Positions 28,973 through 37,426 are shown, counted from the stretch's first letter. The stretch: 64,000 bases of DNA from JACRIM01 sp964605185 (GCA_964605185.1 CAZSBF010000001.1:1-64000); one strand, 5' to 3'. Made by a program: numbers and translations. The notes: generated from the sequence alone by a model not told the origin.

Positions 28973-30817
28973 ATGACGACCCTGCGACAACGCATCAGCG
29001 ATGAACTGCTGCCCTACGTCACCACGCCGGGCCAGTACATCGGCCGCGAGTTCAACCAGCTCGTCCGCGAGGGCGACTGGCAGCGGGCCGACGTCCGCGT
29101 CGTAATCGCCTTCCCCGATGCCTACACGATCGGCATGTCGCACCTCGGCTGCCAGATCATCTACTGGCTCTGCAACCACACGCCGGGCGTCTGCGCCGAG
29201 CGAGTTTATTCGCCATGGATCGACGCCGAGAAGGTGATGCGTGCAAAGGGCCTGCCGCTCTTCACCTGGGACACGCGACAGCCCGCGAGCGAGGCCGACA
29301 TCTTCGCCGTCTCGCTTCAATATGAACTGGGGTTCACCAACATGCTGGCGATGCTCGATCTCGCGGGCATCCCACTCCGTGCCGGCGAGCGCGACGACCG
29401 ACACCCTCTCGTCATCGTCGGCGGACCGCAGGCCGACAACCCCGAGCCGGTCGCGGACTTCGTCGATCTCGTCGTCATCGGCGATGGCGAAGAATCCATG
29501 GCAGCGATCCTGGCGCTGTACAAAGAACTCAAGTCCAACGGCGTCCGCCGCCGCGACATGATCCCAATCATGGCCGAGCGATTCCCCTGGGCCTATGCCC
29601 CGTCGCACTATCGCGTGACGTACAACGACGACGGCACCATCCGCGAGGTTTCCTCTAGTCTCAGGCCTCAAGCCACAAGCCTCATTCCTATCGAACGCTG
29701 CCAAACGCTCGACTTCGAAAACGCCCCCTTCCCGACTCGGCCGCTCCTGCCCTACGTCGAAGTCGTGCACGACCGAATGGCCGTCGAAGTCATGCGCGGC
29801 TGCCCGCAACGGTGCCGGTTCTGTCACGCGGGCTACACCAAGCGCCCCGTCGGCGTGCGCTCCGTCGAGAAGATCATGGAGATCCTCGAAGAGCAATACC
29901 GCACCACCGGCCACAACGAATGCGGCCTGCTCAGCCTTTCGACGGCGGACTACCCGCACCTGAAGGAGCTTTCGCAGCGCGTCAACGAGCGATTCGGCCC
30001 CAACCACGTGAACATCTCGATGCCGAGCCTGCGCGTGGACAAAATGCTGCAGAACATTCCGTGGATGTCGAACTCCGTGCGAAAGGCCGGCCTGACCATC
30101 GCCATTGAAGCAGCCCGTGACAAACTCCGCGCGGCGATTCGCAAGAAGGTCACCGACGGCAATCTCATGGACGGCATCCTCGAGTGCTACAAGGCGGGCT
30201 GGAGCCGGATCAAGGCGTACTTCATGGTCGGCTTCCCTGGCGAAACCGATGACGACATTCGCGGGATTTACGATCTGTCGGTCGAGATGGCGTTCGTGCG
30301 CAAGCGCATCGGTAAGCCGCCGGCGCGGATCAACGCCAGCGTTGGCTGGCTGGTGCCGAAACCGTACACGCCCTTCCAATGGGCCGCCCAGCCGCGCGTG
30401 GAGTATTTCGAGAACGCAAGGCGAATCCTCTCGGAGGCATCGCGCAACGGTCGAACCAAGGCCGCCCGGGTCAGCACGCACGACCCCAAGCGTTCAATTC
30501 TCGAAGCCGTTCTCTCACGCGGCGACCGCAAACTCAGTGCGACCATTCAGCGAGCCTACGAACTCGGCGCCCGCATGGATGGCTGGGACGAGTGCTTCGA
30601 CTACTCCATCTGGCGTCGTGCTTTCGACGACACCGGCATAAACCCCGACTGGTACGCCCACCGCGAACGGGCCTACGACGAAGTGCTGCCGTGGGACCAC
30701 ATCCGCTCGGGCCCGAAGCGCGATTACCTCGAAGGCCAATACGACGACGTCTACACGCAGACGCAGCAAGCCATGCCGCAAGCGGGGGTGATTCCGCTAG
30801 CAGTGCTTGGGGCGTAG
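28973..30817 (+). CDS. B12-binding-domain radical SAM protein (TIGR03960 type)
   Basis: The 614-residue protein has an N-terminal cobalamin-binding-like region (about residues 30-200, with SHLGCQIIYWLCN and IVGGPQADNPEPVADFVD) and a radical SAM domain with the cluster motif CPQRCRFC near residues 278-285 (CxxxCxxC). Wording and length agree with the TIGR03960 family, usually paired with a TIGR03936/DUF2344 protein; no such partner is in the window. The linker before the SAM domain contains an odd segment (EVSSSLRPQATSLIP) encoded by heptamer-like repeat DNA at about 29659-29686. Function is not known. Confidence 0.85.
   Translation: MTTLRQRISDELLPYVTTPGQYIGREFNQLVREGDWQRADVRVVIAFPDAYTIGMSHLGCQIIYWLCNHTPGVCAERVYSPWIDAEKVMRAKGLPLFTWDTRQPASEADIFAVSLQYELGFTNMLAMLDLAGIPLRAGERDDRHPLVIVGGPQADNPEPVADFVDLVVIGDGEESMAAILALYKELKSNGVRRRDMIPIMAERFPWAYAPSHYRVTYNDDGTIREVSSSLRPQATSLIPIERCQTLDFENAPFPTRPLLPYVEVVHDRMAVEVMRGCPQRCRFCHAGYTKRPVGVRSVEKIMEILEEQYRTTGHNECGLLSLSTADYPHLKELSQRVNERFGPNHVNISMPSLRVDKMLQNIPWMSNSVRKAGLTIAIEAARDKLRAAIRKKVTDGNLMDGILECYKAGWSRIKAYFMVGFPGETDDDIRGIYDLSVEMAFVRKRIGKPPARINASVGWLVPKPYTPFQWAAQPRVEYFENARRILSEASRNGRTKAARVSTHDPKRSILEAVLSRGDRKLSATIQRAYELGARMDGWDECFDYSIWRRAFDDTGINPDWYAHRERAYDEVLPWDHIRSGPKRDYLEGQYDDVYTQTQQAMPQAGVIPLAVLGA
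29659..29686 (+). repeat. Degenerate heptamer repeat inside the radical SAM gene
   Basis: CCTCAAG (29666-29672), CCACAAG and CCTCATT follow in tandem; the inverse of CCTCAAG is CTTGAGG, which occurs three times in tandem at 37422-37442. The unit keeps the frame and encodes LRPQATSL in a linker. Confidence 0.5.
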
Positions 30818-30868
30818 AAATAACACCCTGACTGCATTTTTCTCTTACGAATCGCCGACGTTGCACGA

Positions 30869-30874
30869 TACAAT
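30869..30874 (+). promoter_or_regulatory. Putative -10 element for nucleotidyltransferase module 1
   Basis: TACAAT lies within GATACAATA (30867-30875), and the same nine bases occur upstream of module 2 (39938-39946, minus strand). No convincing -35 is seen. Confidence 0.35.
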
Positions 30875-30917
30875 ATTGGTGTTGGGGACCGATCTCATTG
30901 CATTGGGATTCACATCT

Positions 30918-31118
30918 ATGATCGATGACCTTCGAGTGGACCGATCGGCATTCCAGCTCGGATCGCTGGACGAAACGGAGAACTCCGTGGAGTATTGGCG
31001 TCAGCGGACACCGAACGAACGATTCGAGGCCATCGAAACCCTCCGGCAGATCATGTATGGCTACGATCCGACTACCGAGCGACTTCAAAGAGTTCTTGAG
31101 TTTGCTCAACTCGAATAG
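30918..31118 (+). CDS. Small protein preceding a nucleotidyltransferase (module 1)
   Basis: The 66-residue product (MIDDLRVDRSAFQL at the start) contains VEYWRQRTPNERFEAIETLRQIMYGYDP, a helical pattern, and ends LQRVLEFAQLE. In many genomes a short protein with a WxxxTPxERLxxxExLRxxxYG pattern sits directly before a nucleotidyltransferase, in a toxin-antitoxin-like arrangement. The ATG is 43 bases downstream of a -10-like TACAAT. It overlaps the next gene by 62 bases in another frame. No biochemical role is established; the pairing with the neighbour is the main clue. Confidence 0.6.
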   Translation: MIDDLRVDRSAFQLGSLDETENSVEYWRQRTPNERFEAIETLRQIMYGYDPTTERLQRVLEFAQLE

Positions 31119-31509
31119 CGTGCGGTATTTGTTGATCGGCGGCTATGCGGTGGGCTATCACGGTCACATCCGCACGACCGGCGACATGGATGTTTGGGTA
31201 GAACCTACGCGCGAGAATGCAACCCGAGTCATTTCAGCATTGAGTGCGTTTGGTTTTGGGGACGCCTCGAAAGACCCGTCGTTTTTTGAAAACAAACGAA
31301 ATGTCGCGCGCATGGGGATTCCGCCCATGCGAATTGAAGTGCTGACGGGCATCTCCGGCGTCGAGTTTTCCGAATGCTATGAGCGACGGATCGCTGCTGA
31401 GATTGACGGTATCCCCGTTGCAGTCATCAACCTGGAAGACCTTCGCAAGAACAAAAAGGCAAGTGGTCGTCCGAAGGACCTTGCAGACTTAGACGAACTC
31501 TCCGACTAA
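31057..31509 (+). CDS. Nucleotidyltransferase-fold protein (DUF6036-like), module 1
   Basis: The 150-residue protein shows the core of a Pol-beta-type nucleotidyltransferase: LLIGGYAVGYHG followed by the catalytic-like TGDMDVWVEPTRENA (Asp-x-Asp motif DMDVW), then a conserved C-terminal region (GIPVAVINLEDLRKNKKASGRPKDLADL). Such proteins (DUF6036 or AbiEii-like) are often toxins or partners in toxin-antitoxin pairs. ATG 31057 gives an N-terminus that covers the conserved DFKEFLSLLN segment and creates a 62-base overlap with the small gene, implying coupled translation. Confidence 0.7.
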   Translation: MATIRLPSDFKEFLSLLNSNSVRYLLIGGYAVGYHGHIRTTGDMDVWVEPTRENATRVISALSAFGFGDASKDPSFFENKRNVARMGIPPMRIEVLTGISGVEFSECYERRIAAEIDGIPVAVINLEDLRKNKKASGRPKDLADLDELSD

Positions 31510-31567
31510 TCCCTTGACCAAATGGGTGTGTCGTTGGGGGCTGTGACTTTCATAGAAAAAATGATCG

Positions 31568-32320
31568 TCAGAATTCCTCACGCCACGTGTACCAATTTGC
31601 GTACATGTGATAGTACAGGTCGCTTCCAAATACAATTGGATTTGTCTGCGTAACCGGGTTGGGAGGCGTGACAAGGTATGCAAAGCCGCCTTTCTCAAAG
31701 GGACCAGACCAGGCAATACCGAAGCGCATTCCGCCGGGGATCGGTTCGCAGTCTCTTGCTGGAACGATCCCGATCCAGATCGGCCCCTTGATCGGAGCGG
31801 CGTTCTGGATGACCTTAGCGGCAAGTTGGTCCATTGAGGACTTGGAAACAGCAAACGTGAGCCACAGTGGAACTTGAAACACGCATAGAACAATCGAGAC
31901 TACAAGGAGCGCAGGGCCGGTGGACCATTTTCTCCAATGTGCTCGAAGCCTCGCTGAACCACAAAACTGATGGCTTACCGCGACGATAATAAGGCCAATC
32001 AGGCGAACCCACCAAATGCCCGCCAACAGAATCCACAAAAGGATCGTGATACCAATCAGCCAAGACAACCCTCCCGGAACTGCTGTCGACAGCAGAGTGG
32101 CTAGTGCCGTGGAAACACATGAAGCAAGAAAAACAGTGCCTGGTGGCTTTGAAAAGAACTGAGCGACCGGCCCCATGGATCGATCGCCGAAGTAATACGA
32201 AGTCGAATCGGCGAGATCGAATGCCTGCCCGCACTCCGAACATCGGGGCTCGCTCAGCCCCACCAGTGGATAGTCGCAAACAAGGCATCGAGGGGTCTTG
32301 TTGTCGGCCAGCTCTTGCAT
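31568..32320 (-). CDS. Zinc-ribbon membrane protein of unknown function
   Basis: The 250-residue product begins with a zinc ribbon (PRCLVCDYPLVGLSEPRCSECG, about residues 10-31, with paired CxxC motifs), then two or three hydrophobic segments in the middle (about residues 65-120 and 138-160), and a soluble tail. The ribbon with the phrase CDYPLVGL is a style common in planctomycete membrane proteins of unknown role. A similar ribbon (PRCPACDYVLFGV) opens the protein at 45768. No catalytic residues are obvious. Confidence 0.65.
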   Translation of the reverse strand: MQELADNKTPRCLVCDYPLVGLSEPRCSECGQAFDLADSTSYYFGDRSMGPVAQFFSKPPGTVFLASCVSTALATLLSTAVPGGLSWLIGITILLWILLAGIWWVRLIGLIIVAVSHQFCGSARLRAHWRKWSTGPALLVVSIVLCVFQVPLWLTFAVSKSSMDQLAAKVIQNAAPIKGPIWIGIVPARDCEPIPGGMRFGIAWSGPFEKGGFAYLVTPPNPVTQTNPIVFGSDLYYHMYANWYTWREEF

Positions 32321-32391
32321 GACTCAATATCTTACGCCCGCTTTGCCAATCAGTTCGACAGGTCGGCTTCAACAAAACCTCTAGTCCATGA

Positions 32392-33801
32392 TTAAACCCT
32401 CACCCTCGCCCATCTTCCGCTCCGGAACCGCCACCACAACAACCCCGAGCGCACCACGATATCAGTGAACATCCCCATCCACGCGCCAAGCAGGCCGCCC
32501 TTTAACACGACGCCGCAGAGGTACGCCACCGGCACGCGCAGCAGGAACACACCGGCGCCTGTGATGAGCATCGGCGTGCGCGTGTCGCCCGCGCCGCGCA
32601 GCGCGCCGAGATAGACGATCAGCACCGCCAGCGGAATCTGCACACAAGCCAGCCCCTTCAGCGCCGGGACGCCGCAATCCCAGACGGCCGGGTCGTTCGA
32701 CAGAATCATGTACAACGGCCGCGCGGCGAAGAAATAAAGAAGCCCAGTAAGCGAGAGCAGCATCGCCGCCTGCTTCACCGCTTCGTTCGCGGCCTGGCGC
32801 GAACGCTGCGGGTTCCCCGCGCCGAGGTTTTGCCCGACCATCGTCGACGCCGCGACGCTCCAGGCCTGCGCGGGGAGGTAGCTGAGCGATTCAATACGAA
32901 TGCCGACGATATGCGCTGCGTAGAGCACGGTCGGCGTAAACGTTGACGGCACCCGCGTCACGATCATCATAAAAACGAAGTGCCCGCTGAACGCCAGCGC
33001 CCCATCCGCCGCAGCTGGCAGGCCGATGGAGAGAATCCGCGAGAGCATCGACCGATCCGGCCGCAGCATGGGAAGCGACAGCTTGAGGTATTGATGCGGC
33101 CGCGCATGGGCCGGGTCGCGCTCGCCCAGCCGGGCCTCGCGCTGCATCAGCCAGACGAATGCAATGCCGCCAGTCCATCGGGCAATGGCCGTGCCCCAGG
33201 CGATGCCGTTCGTCCCCAGGGCTGGAATCGGACCCAGTCCGAACGTCAGCAGCCACGTGAACAAGACGTTCACGACGTTGACACCGCCAAAGATCATCAT
33301 CGGCGTTCGGGTGTCCCCCGCCCCGCGAAGGCATGCGGCCAATGCGAATGAGATGGCCCCTCCGATGTAGCCGATGGTCTCGATCCGCATGAAGTTCGTG
33401 GCGATGCCGGCGGCCTCCGCGGGCAGGTTCATCATTCGGGCGATCGACGGGGCGGCGATGTTGATGCCGACCATCCCACCTGCACCGAGAAGCACAGAAA
33501 GACAGACGGCCTGATTGGTCGCCCGCCGGGCTTCGTCGCGGTTGCCTGCTCCCACGGCCCGCGCGACGATTACCGTCGCCCCTGTATCAACCATCCAGCC
33601 GATCATGCCCATGAACCAACTGATGTAGGCGGCAAGGCCCACGGCGTCTGTCGCTTCGGCCGAGATGCGACCTGCAATGAGCGTATCGTTCCATCCCACG
33701 CAGGCATTGAGGGCCTGCTCGCCCAGCACCGGCAATGCGAGCCACAACACGGCAGAGCGGATGGGACCGGCGAGAATGGTGCTGCGAGTGGGTGTGTGCA
33801 A
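32392..33801 (-). CDS. MATE family efflux transporter
   Basis: An exporter that swaps sodium or protons for drugs or metabolites. The up to 469-residue protein has twelve predicted hydrophobic segments in two related halves (for example LRGAGDTRTPMMIFGGVNVVNVLF and LRGAGDTRTPMLITGAG, in parts, the internal repeat typical of MATE). The start is uncertain: the frame opens with a TTG at 33801 and no upstream ATG is in frame. It is divergent from the L,D-transpeptidase gene across 230 bases that contain a palindrome at 33850-33863. Confidence 0.9.
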   Translation of the reverse strand: MHTPTRSTILAGPIRSAVLWLALPVLGEQALNACVGWNDTLIAGRISAEATDAVGLAAYISWFMGMIGWMVDTGATVIVARAVGAGNRDEARRATNQAVCLSVLLGAGGMVGINIAAPSIARMMNLPAEAAGIATNFMRIETIGYIGGAISFALAACLRGAGDTRTPMMIFGGVNVVNVLFTWLLTFGLGPIPALGTNGIAWGTAIARWTGGIAFVWLMQREARLGERDPAHARPHQYLKLSLPMLRPDRSMLSRILSIGLPAAADGALAFSGHFVFMMIVTRVPSTFTPTVLYAAHIVGIRIESLSYLPAQAWSVAASTMVGQNLGAGNPQRSRQAANEAVKQAAMLLSLTGLLYFFAARPLYMILSNDPAVWDCGVPALKGLACVQIPLAVLIVYLGALRGAGDTRTPMLITGAGVFLLRVPVAYLCGVVLKGGLLGAWMGMFTDIVVRSGLLWWRFRSGRWARVRV

Positions 33802-33849
33802 TGGAAACGCCGAAAATTCGAGACGTCGAAAAGTCGAAACACAAGGAAA

Positions 33850-33863
33850 CGGTTCGCGAACCG
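33850..33863. promoter_or_regulatory. Perfect palindrome between the MATE and L,D-transpeptidase genes
   Basis: CGGTTCGCGAACCG is a perfect 14-base palindrome, 49 bases upstream of the MATE start. It could be an operator for one of the divergent genes. No regulator is linked to it. Confidence 0.35.
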
Positions 33864-34032
33864 AAGCCGGATTGTATTCGTCAGAGAAACCGGCGGCTTG
33901 TGAAATCTGCGGCCGTGTTTTGCGCGTTCGGCGCTTGATTCAGTCGTGCGGCGCGGTAGGCTACCGCACTCTTCTTTCAGGCAGCAAAGCCGACGGGCCA
34001 AGAGCCTTGAGGCGGTAAGGAGTTGACCACTC

Positions 34033-35211
34033 GTGGCATCGGATTCTTCGTCTCGTTCGCGTTCGATTTCATTGCTTGTCGGCACCGCGGCGCTGGCGCT
34101 GCTCGTCTGGGGCGGCTATGCATGGCGTGCCACGCGAGCGACACCTACTACGACGGAACAGGTGGCCGTCGATTCCGCTAATTCGAAGCCAACGCCGCTT
34201 CGCGCCACGCGCCCGATCTCGGAGATCATCAAGAAGGTTGAGGCCGAGAGCGCCGCTCAGCCGATCGCCCCGCCTTCAGAACCAAACGCAGAGCCGCCAC
34301 AAGCTGACGCCGTCGTCGCGGATGCCGCGTCGGCCGTACGGGCCAATTCGCCGTCGGTCGGCGACCATTCCGTGGAGATGACGGTCGCGTCCAAGGTCGC
34401 CGCCACACCGGCTCCTGCCGCCCTGCGAACTGTTGAGGCGCCCTCGATGCAGGCAAGCGGACCGGCCGATGCGATGACGCTGCTCGCCGCCGGGCGAACG
34501 ATGTTCGGCAAGGGCGACTTCATCGGCGCTCGATCAACTCTGAGCAAAGCCCTCGATCGCGGCCTCCCCCCTGCCGAGGAAGACTTCATCCGCACCGAAC
34601 TCGGCCGCGCCGCCGAGGGACTGCTGTTCAGCCGGGCGACCAACACCGGCGACCCGATGACGACGACGTACACCGTGACCTCGGGTGACACGCTCAACGG
34701 CATCTCGGCGCGACATGGCATCACCGAAGAGCTACTAGCGAGCGTCAACCAGATCAAAGAGGCGAACCGGCTGCAGATTGGCCAGCGACTCAAGGTCATT
34801 CGCGGCCCATTCCGCGCCGTGATCGACAAGAGCGATCATCGCATGGACATCTACCTCGGCGACTTGTACGTCCGCTCGTTCCCGGTCGGCCTCGGTGCGA
34901 ATGGGTACACGCCGACCGGCACGTGGCTGGTGAACAACAAACTGCGCAACCCCGACTGGACCGACCCGAACACGAATCGACACTACCTCGCCGACGATCC
35001 GGAGAACCCGATCGGCGAACGATGGATCGGCCTGCACGGCACCGACGGCGAGGCCATCGGCAAGACCGGCTTCGGCATCCACGGCACCATCGACGCGAGC
35101 AGCATCGGCCAGGATAAATCCATGGGCTGCGTGCGCATGGCCGCGGCGGATGTGAACATGGTCTATGAGTTGATGGTGCTGAACCAGTCGCAAGTGGTCA
35201 TACGACCGTAG
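34033..35211 (+). CDS. LysM and L,D-transpeptidase (YkuD) protein
   Basis: It probably forms or edits 3-3 peptidoglycan crosslinks or attaches proteins to the wall. The 392-residue protein has a signal/anchor at residues 14-32, a long Ala/Pro-rich linker, a helical stretch near 150-200, a LysM domain (YTVTSGDTLNGISARHGITEELLASVNQ in part, about 215-260) and a YkuD domain (about 268-392) with the catalytic motif GIHGTIDASSIGQDKSMGC, Cys being the nucleophile, then VRM. The GTG start at 34033 has AAGGAG at 34017-34022. Confidence 0.9.
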   Translation: MASDSSSRSRSISLLVGTAALALLVWGGYAWRATRATPTTTEQVAVDSANSKPTPLRATRPISEIIKKVEAESAAQPIAPPSEPNAEPPQADAVVADAASAVRANSPSVGDHSVEMTVASKVAATPAPAALRTVEAPSMQASGPADAMTLLAAGRTMFGKGDFIGARSTLSKALDRGLPPAEEDFIRTELGRAAEGLLFSRATNTGDPMTTTYTVTSGDTLNGISARHGITEELLASVNQIKEANRLQIGQRLKVIRGPFRAVIDKSDHRMDIYLGDLYVRSFPVGLGANGYTPTGTWLVNNKLRNPDWTDPNTNRHYLADDPENPIGERWIGLHGTDGEAIGKTGFGIHGTIDASSIGQDKSMGCVRMAAADVNMVYELMVLNQSQVVIRP

Positions 35212-35217
35212 CCAGCA

Positions 35218-35940
35218 CTACTCTTTCGGCCCCGGCATGCCTTCCCGCCGGATGTCTGTTCGCAGCTTGAACAATTCTCGAAATGCCCGAAGGATGACTT
35301 TGAAGTTCGCGCCGGTCTGCTGGCCGGCCGTGCGGGGGTAGTGGTTCACGCCGACTTCGGCGATTCGCAGGCCGCGATATTTGGCGCGGGCGAGGAGTTC
35401 CGTGCTGATCAGGGCACCGCGGCTCTTCAACTCAACCTGGGCAATGAGGCTTCGGGGCAGTAGCTTGAACGCGCAGTCGATGTCGCGGACGCGGAGGCCG
35501 AAGAGGGCCCGCACCAACGTGCCCCAGCAGAAGGCGTTGGACTTTCGCAGGAAATTGTCGGCCCGCTTGATGCGATAGCCGACCGGGAAGTCGCAGCGGT
35601 CGAGCAGGCCCACGAGTTTGTCGATCTCCATCATGTCGAACTGGCCGTCGCCGTCGGTGAAGAAGATCCACTCCATGCGGGATTCCTTCAGCCCGCGGGC
35701 GACCGCGCCGCCATAGCCGAGATTGGGATTGTTGTGGACGGCGCGAACGCCGGGAATCTCTTTGACGAGTCGCTCGGCGATCTCGGCGGTTCGATCCTTG
35801 CTGCCATCATTAACGATGATGACCTCCCACTGGTCGGCGTACTTCCGCGCGGCATCGACGGCGTTGCGCGTGGTGCGCTCGACGTTGGCCTCTTCGTTGT
35901 AGCACGGGAAGAAGATGCTGAGTTGTGGCAACTTGGTCAT
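35218..35940 (-). CDS. Glycosyltransferase family 2 (dolichyl-phosphate mannose synthase-like)
   Basis: The 240-residue cytoplasmic protein has GT2 features: LSIFFPCYNEEANVE, VIIVNDGSKDRTAE, FTDGDGQFD (DxD) and a conserved C-terminal region with YRIKRADNFLRK and VGVNHYPRTAGQ. It probably moves a sugar from a nucleotide donor to a polyprenyl phosphate, feeding GT-C-type transferases; the exact substrate is inference. It ends convergently only 6 bases from the L,D-transpeptidase stop. Confidence 0.85.
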   Translation of the reverse strand: MTKLPQLSIFFPCYNEEANVERTTRNAVDAARKYADQWEVIIVNDGSKDRTAEIAERLVKEIPGVRAVHNNPNLGYGGAVARGLKESRMEWIFFTDGDGQFDMMEIDKLVGLLDRCDFPVGYRIKRADNFLRKSNAFCWGTLVRALFGLRVRDIDCAFKLLPRSLIAQVELKSRGALISTELLARAKYRGLRIAEVGVNHYPRTAGQQTGANFKVILRAFRELFKLRTDIRREGMPGPKE

Positions 35941-36003
35941 TGCAGGGAAGTGTTCGCGTTGGAGCCGGGCGAGTCAAGCGTGGTCGATAATATCGCCACG
36001 CAT

Positions 36004-36543
36004 TCACGCGGACGGCGCGTGGTTCGGATAGGCCCCGGAACCGTGCAACCGGCCGAGGTGCAGATAGCTGGCCGTGACTTCCGCGAAGTAGGTTCGCTCC
36101 ATTTCATTCACATCGCGAACGATCTTTCCGGGGATGCCCATGACGACCTTGTTGGCGGGCACGATGGTTCGCGGAGGAAGCACCGCGCCGGCGGCGATCA
36201 GGCAGCCCGGGCCGATCTCGCAGTCGTCGAGCACGATGGAGCCGATGCCGATGAGCGTGCCGCGGCCGACGCGTCGACAATGCACGACAGCGCGATGGCC
36301 GATGCTGACGTCGTCTTCGATGTCCATCGGGACGCCGCGATTGGTGTGAAGCACGGTGCCATCCTGAATGTTGCAGCGGGCACCGACGGTGATGGCGGAG
36401 ACGTCGCCGCGAATGACGACGTGGTGCATGACGGTGCAGTCGTCGCCGAGGGTGACTTCGCCGCCGACGTAGGCCGTGGGGGCGAGGTAGACGTTCTTGC
36501 CGAGGCGAACGCGATTGGGCAGGTCAACAAAGTCGAATTGCAT
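36004..36543 (-). CDS. Gamma-carbonic anhydrase-like left-handed beta-helix protein
   Basis: The 179-residue protein consists mainly of hexapeptide repeats ([LIV]-G-x4 pattern) from about residue 15 to 150: VYLAPTAYVGGEVTLG, DDCTVMHHVVIRGDVSAI, SIGHRAVVHCRRVG, IGIGSIVLDD and GPGCLIAAGAV. The histidines of HHVVIRGD and GHRAVVHC are at the positions of zinc ligands in gamma-carbonic anhydrases. Many relatives (PaaY, YrdA) have weak or no CO2 hydratase activity. ATG 36543 is where the family N-terminus begins; the frame extends further upstream without support. No ribosome-binding site is evident. Confidence 0.85.
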   Translation of the reverse strand: MQFDFVDLPNRVRLGKNVYLAPTAYVGGEVTLGDDCTVMHHVVIRGDVSAITVGARCNIQDGTVLHTNRGVPMDIEDDVSIGHRAVVHCRRVGRGTLIGIGSIVLDDCEIGPGCLIAAGAVLPPRTIVPANKVVMGIPGKIVRDVNEMERTYFAEVTASYLHLGRLHGSGAYPNHAPSA

Positions 36544-37201
36544 GGGCGGGAGGATAGCACGAGCGGGCCCCCGAGAAAAAATACACCCTGCAAAAAAGTG
36601 CATAGGCCCGCAACGTGATGGCGGCGGCGGCCGTTTGTGTTAAAAAAACTACCCCCACAAAAAACCACAAAAAACGGGCTGGCGCGCACAAAAACGCACA
36701 AACGGTTTGGATCGAGGCACAGAGGCACGAAGGCACCGAGGAGAGGACGCCGTCGCTGCGCGAATCGTAGGAGCAGCGTGCTTGAACCGCATATTGGGCA
36801 AATTGACGCCCTTTTGATGAAAACAGCTGGCGTGTGCTGGCGTTTCCCGGCGTGCATGGTTGAGATGGGCTGAGCTGCCGCGTGGCAGTGTTTGATCGGT
36901 GAGCTGAGTTGACACATTGTCGCACATGGGATGGTCCCCTCTCTTTCTCTCATTGACACCTATCAGTCTTGCTCGCCGTTTCAGGGCGAATGCCGATTCT
37001 GGAGCGCCAATGCGGTTTGGGGATTTGTAACATTTTCCGGCTTCAATCGTGTGCCGGGGGATTGGCGGCGGCGCGAATGGCGGTTCCAAGAATGGGGTTG
37101 GTTTGTAACGGCCAGGCTGGCGGCCATGTGGTATGTATTTAGTTGCGGCGGAGGGATGCCCGAGGGCATGGCCGACGCGCGCTGGATGATTGGAGGAAAC
37201 G
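36544..37201. other. Long intergenic region carrying repeat copy 2
   Basis: The region holds the second copy of the composite repeat (36713-36854 on the minus strand), A-rich tracts such as TAAAAAAACTACCCCCACAAAAAACC (in parts, 36641-36670), and then ordinary-looking DNA up to the zinc-ribbon gene. Frames that span it (in both directions) have repeat-derived compositions, so I do not call genes here. Confidence 0.5.
36713..36854 (-). repeat. Dispersed composite repeat, copy 2
   Basis: Read on the minus strand the blocks are CACGCCGGGAAACGCCAGC, CGCCAGCTGTTTT, GTCAATTTG, TTCGCGCAGCGAC and TGCCTTCGTGCCT, in the same order and similar spacing as 146-285. The first block of 19 bases is identical; the middle is more diverged. 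It is intergenic and oriented oppositely to copy 1. Confidence 0.75.
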
Positions 37202-37426
37202 ATGGCTGGTACGACGAGAGATCATGTCAGTTGCCCGCGATGCAGCGTGGCGATGGAATTCGGCGGGACGAAGCAATTCCACGAAGGCACGCGGGCCTTC
37301 GACTTTCTGGGCGGGCTGTTTGAACTGTTCAAGCATCGGGAGGCGTTTGATGTGTATGTCTGCACGCACTGCGGGCGGGTGGAGTTTTTTCTGGATGGGG
37401 TTGGGGAGGGGATGAGGAAGTCTTGA
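37202..37426 (+). CDS. Small zinc-ribbon protein
   Basis: The 74-residue product has two CxxC pairs: SCPRCSVAMEF at about residues 10-20 and VCTHCGRVEFFL at about residues 53-64, the form of nucleic-acid-binding zinc ribbons (DUF2082-like). The start ATG 37202 has GGAGG at 37192-37196. The stop TGA falls in a tandem CTTGAGG array (37422-37442). A degenerate copy of its last 20 codons lies after the toxin-antitoxin module at 38194-38253. Function unknown; the ribbon suggests binding to RNA or DNA. Confidence 0.65.
   Translation: MAGTTRDHVSCPRCSVAMEFGGTKQFHEGTRAFDFLGGLFELFKHREAFDVYVCTHCGRVEFFLDGVGEGMRKS

Noticed and set aside
28955..30481. 508-codon open frame antisense to the radical SAM gene
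   Set aside because: It mirrors the codon bias of the real plus-strand gene in G+C-rich DNA and shows no domain.
36649..37089. Open frames across repeat copy 2
   Set aside because: The translation (for example RRETPAHASCF, CLRASVPR) comes from repeat DNA and is similar only to the spurious frame at copy 1.
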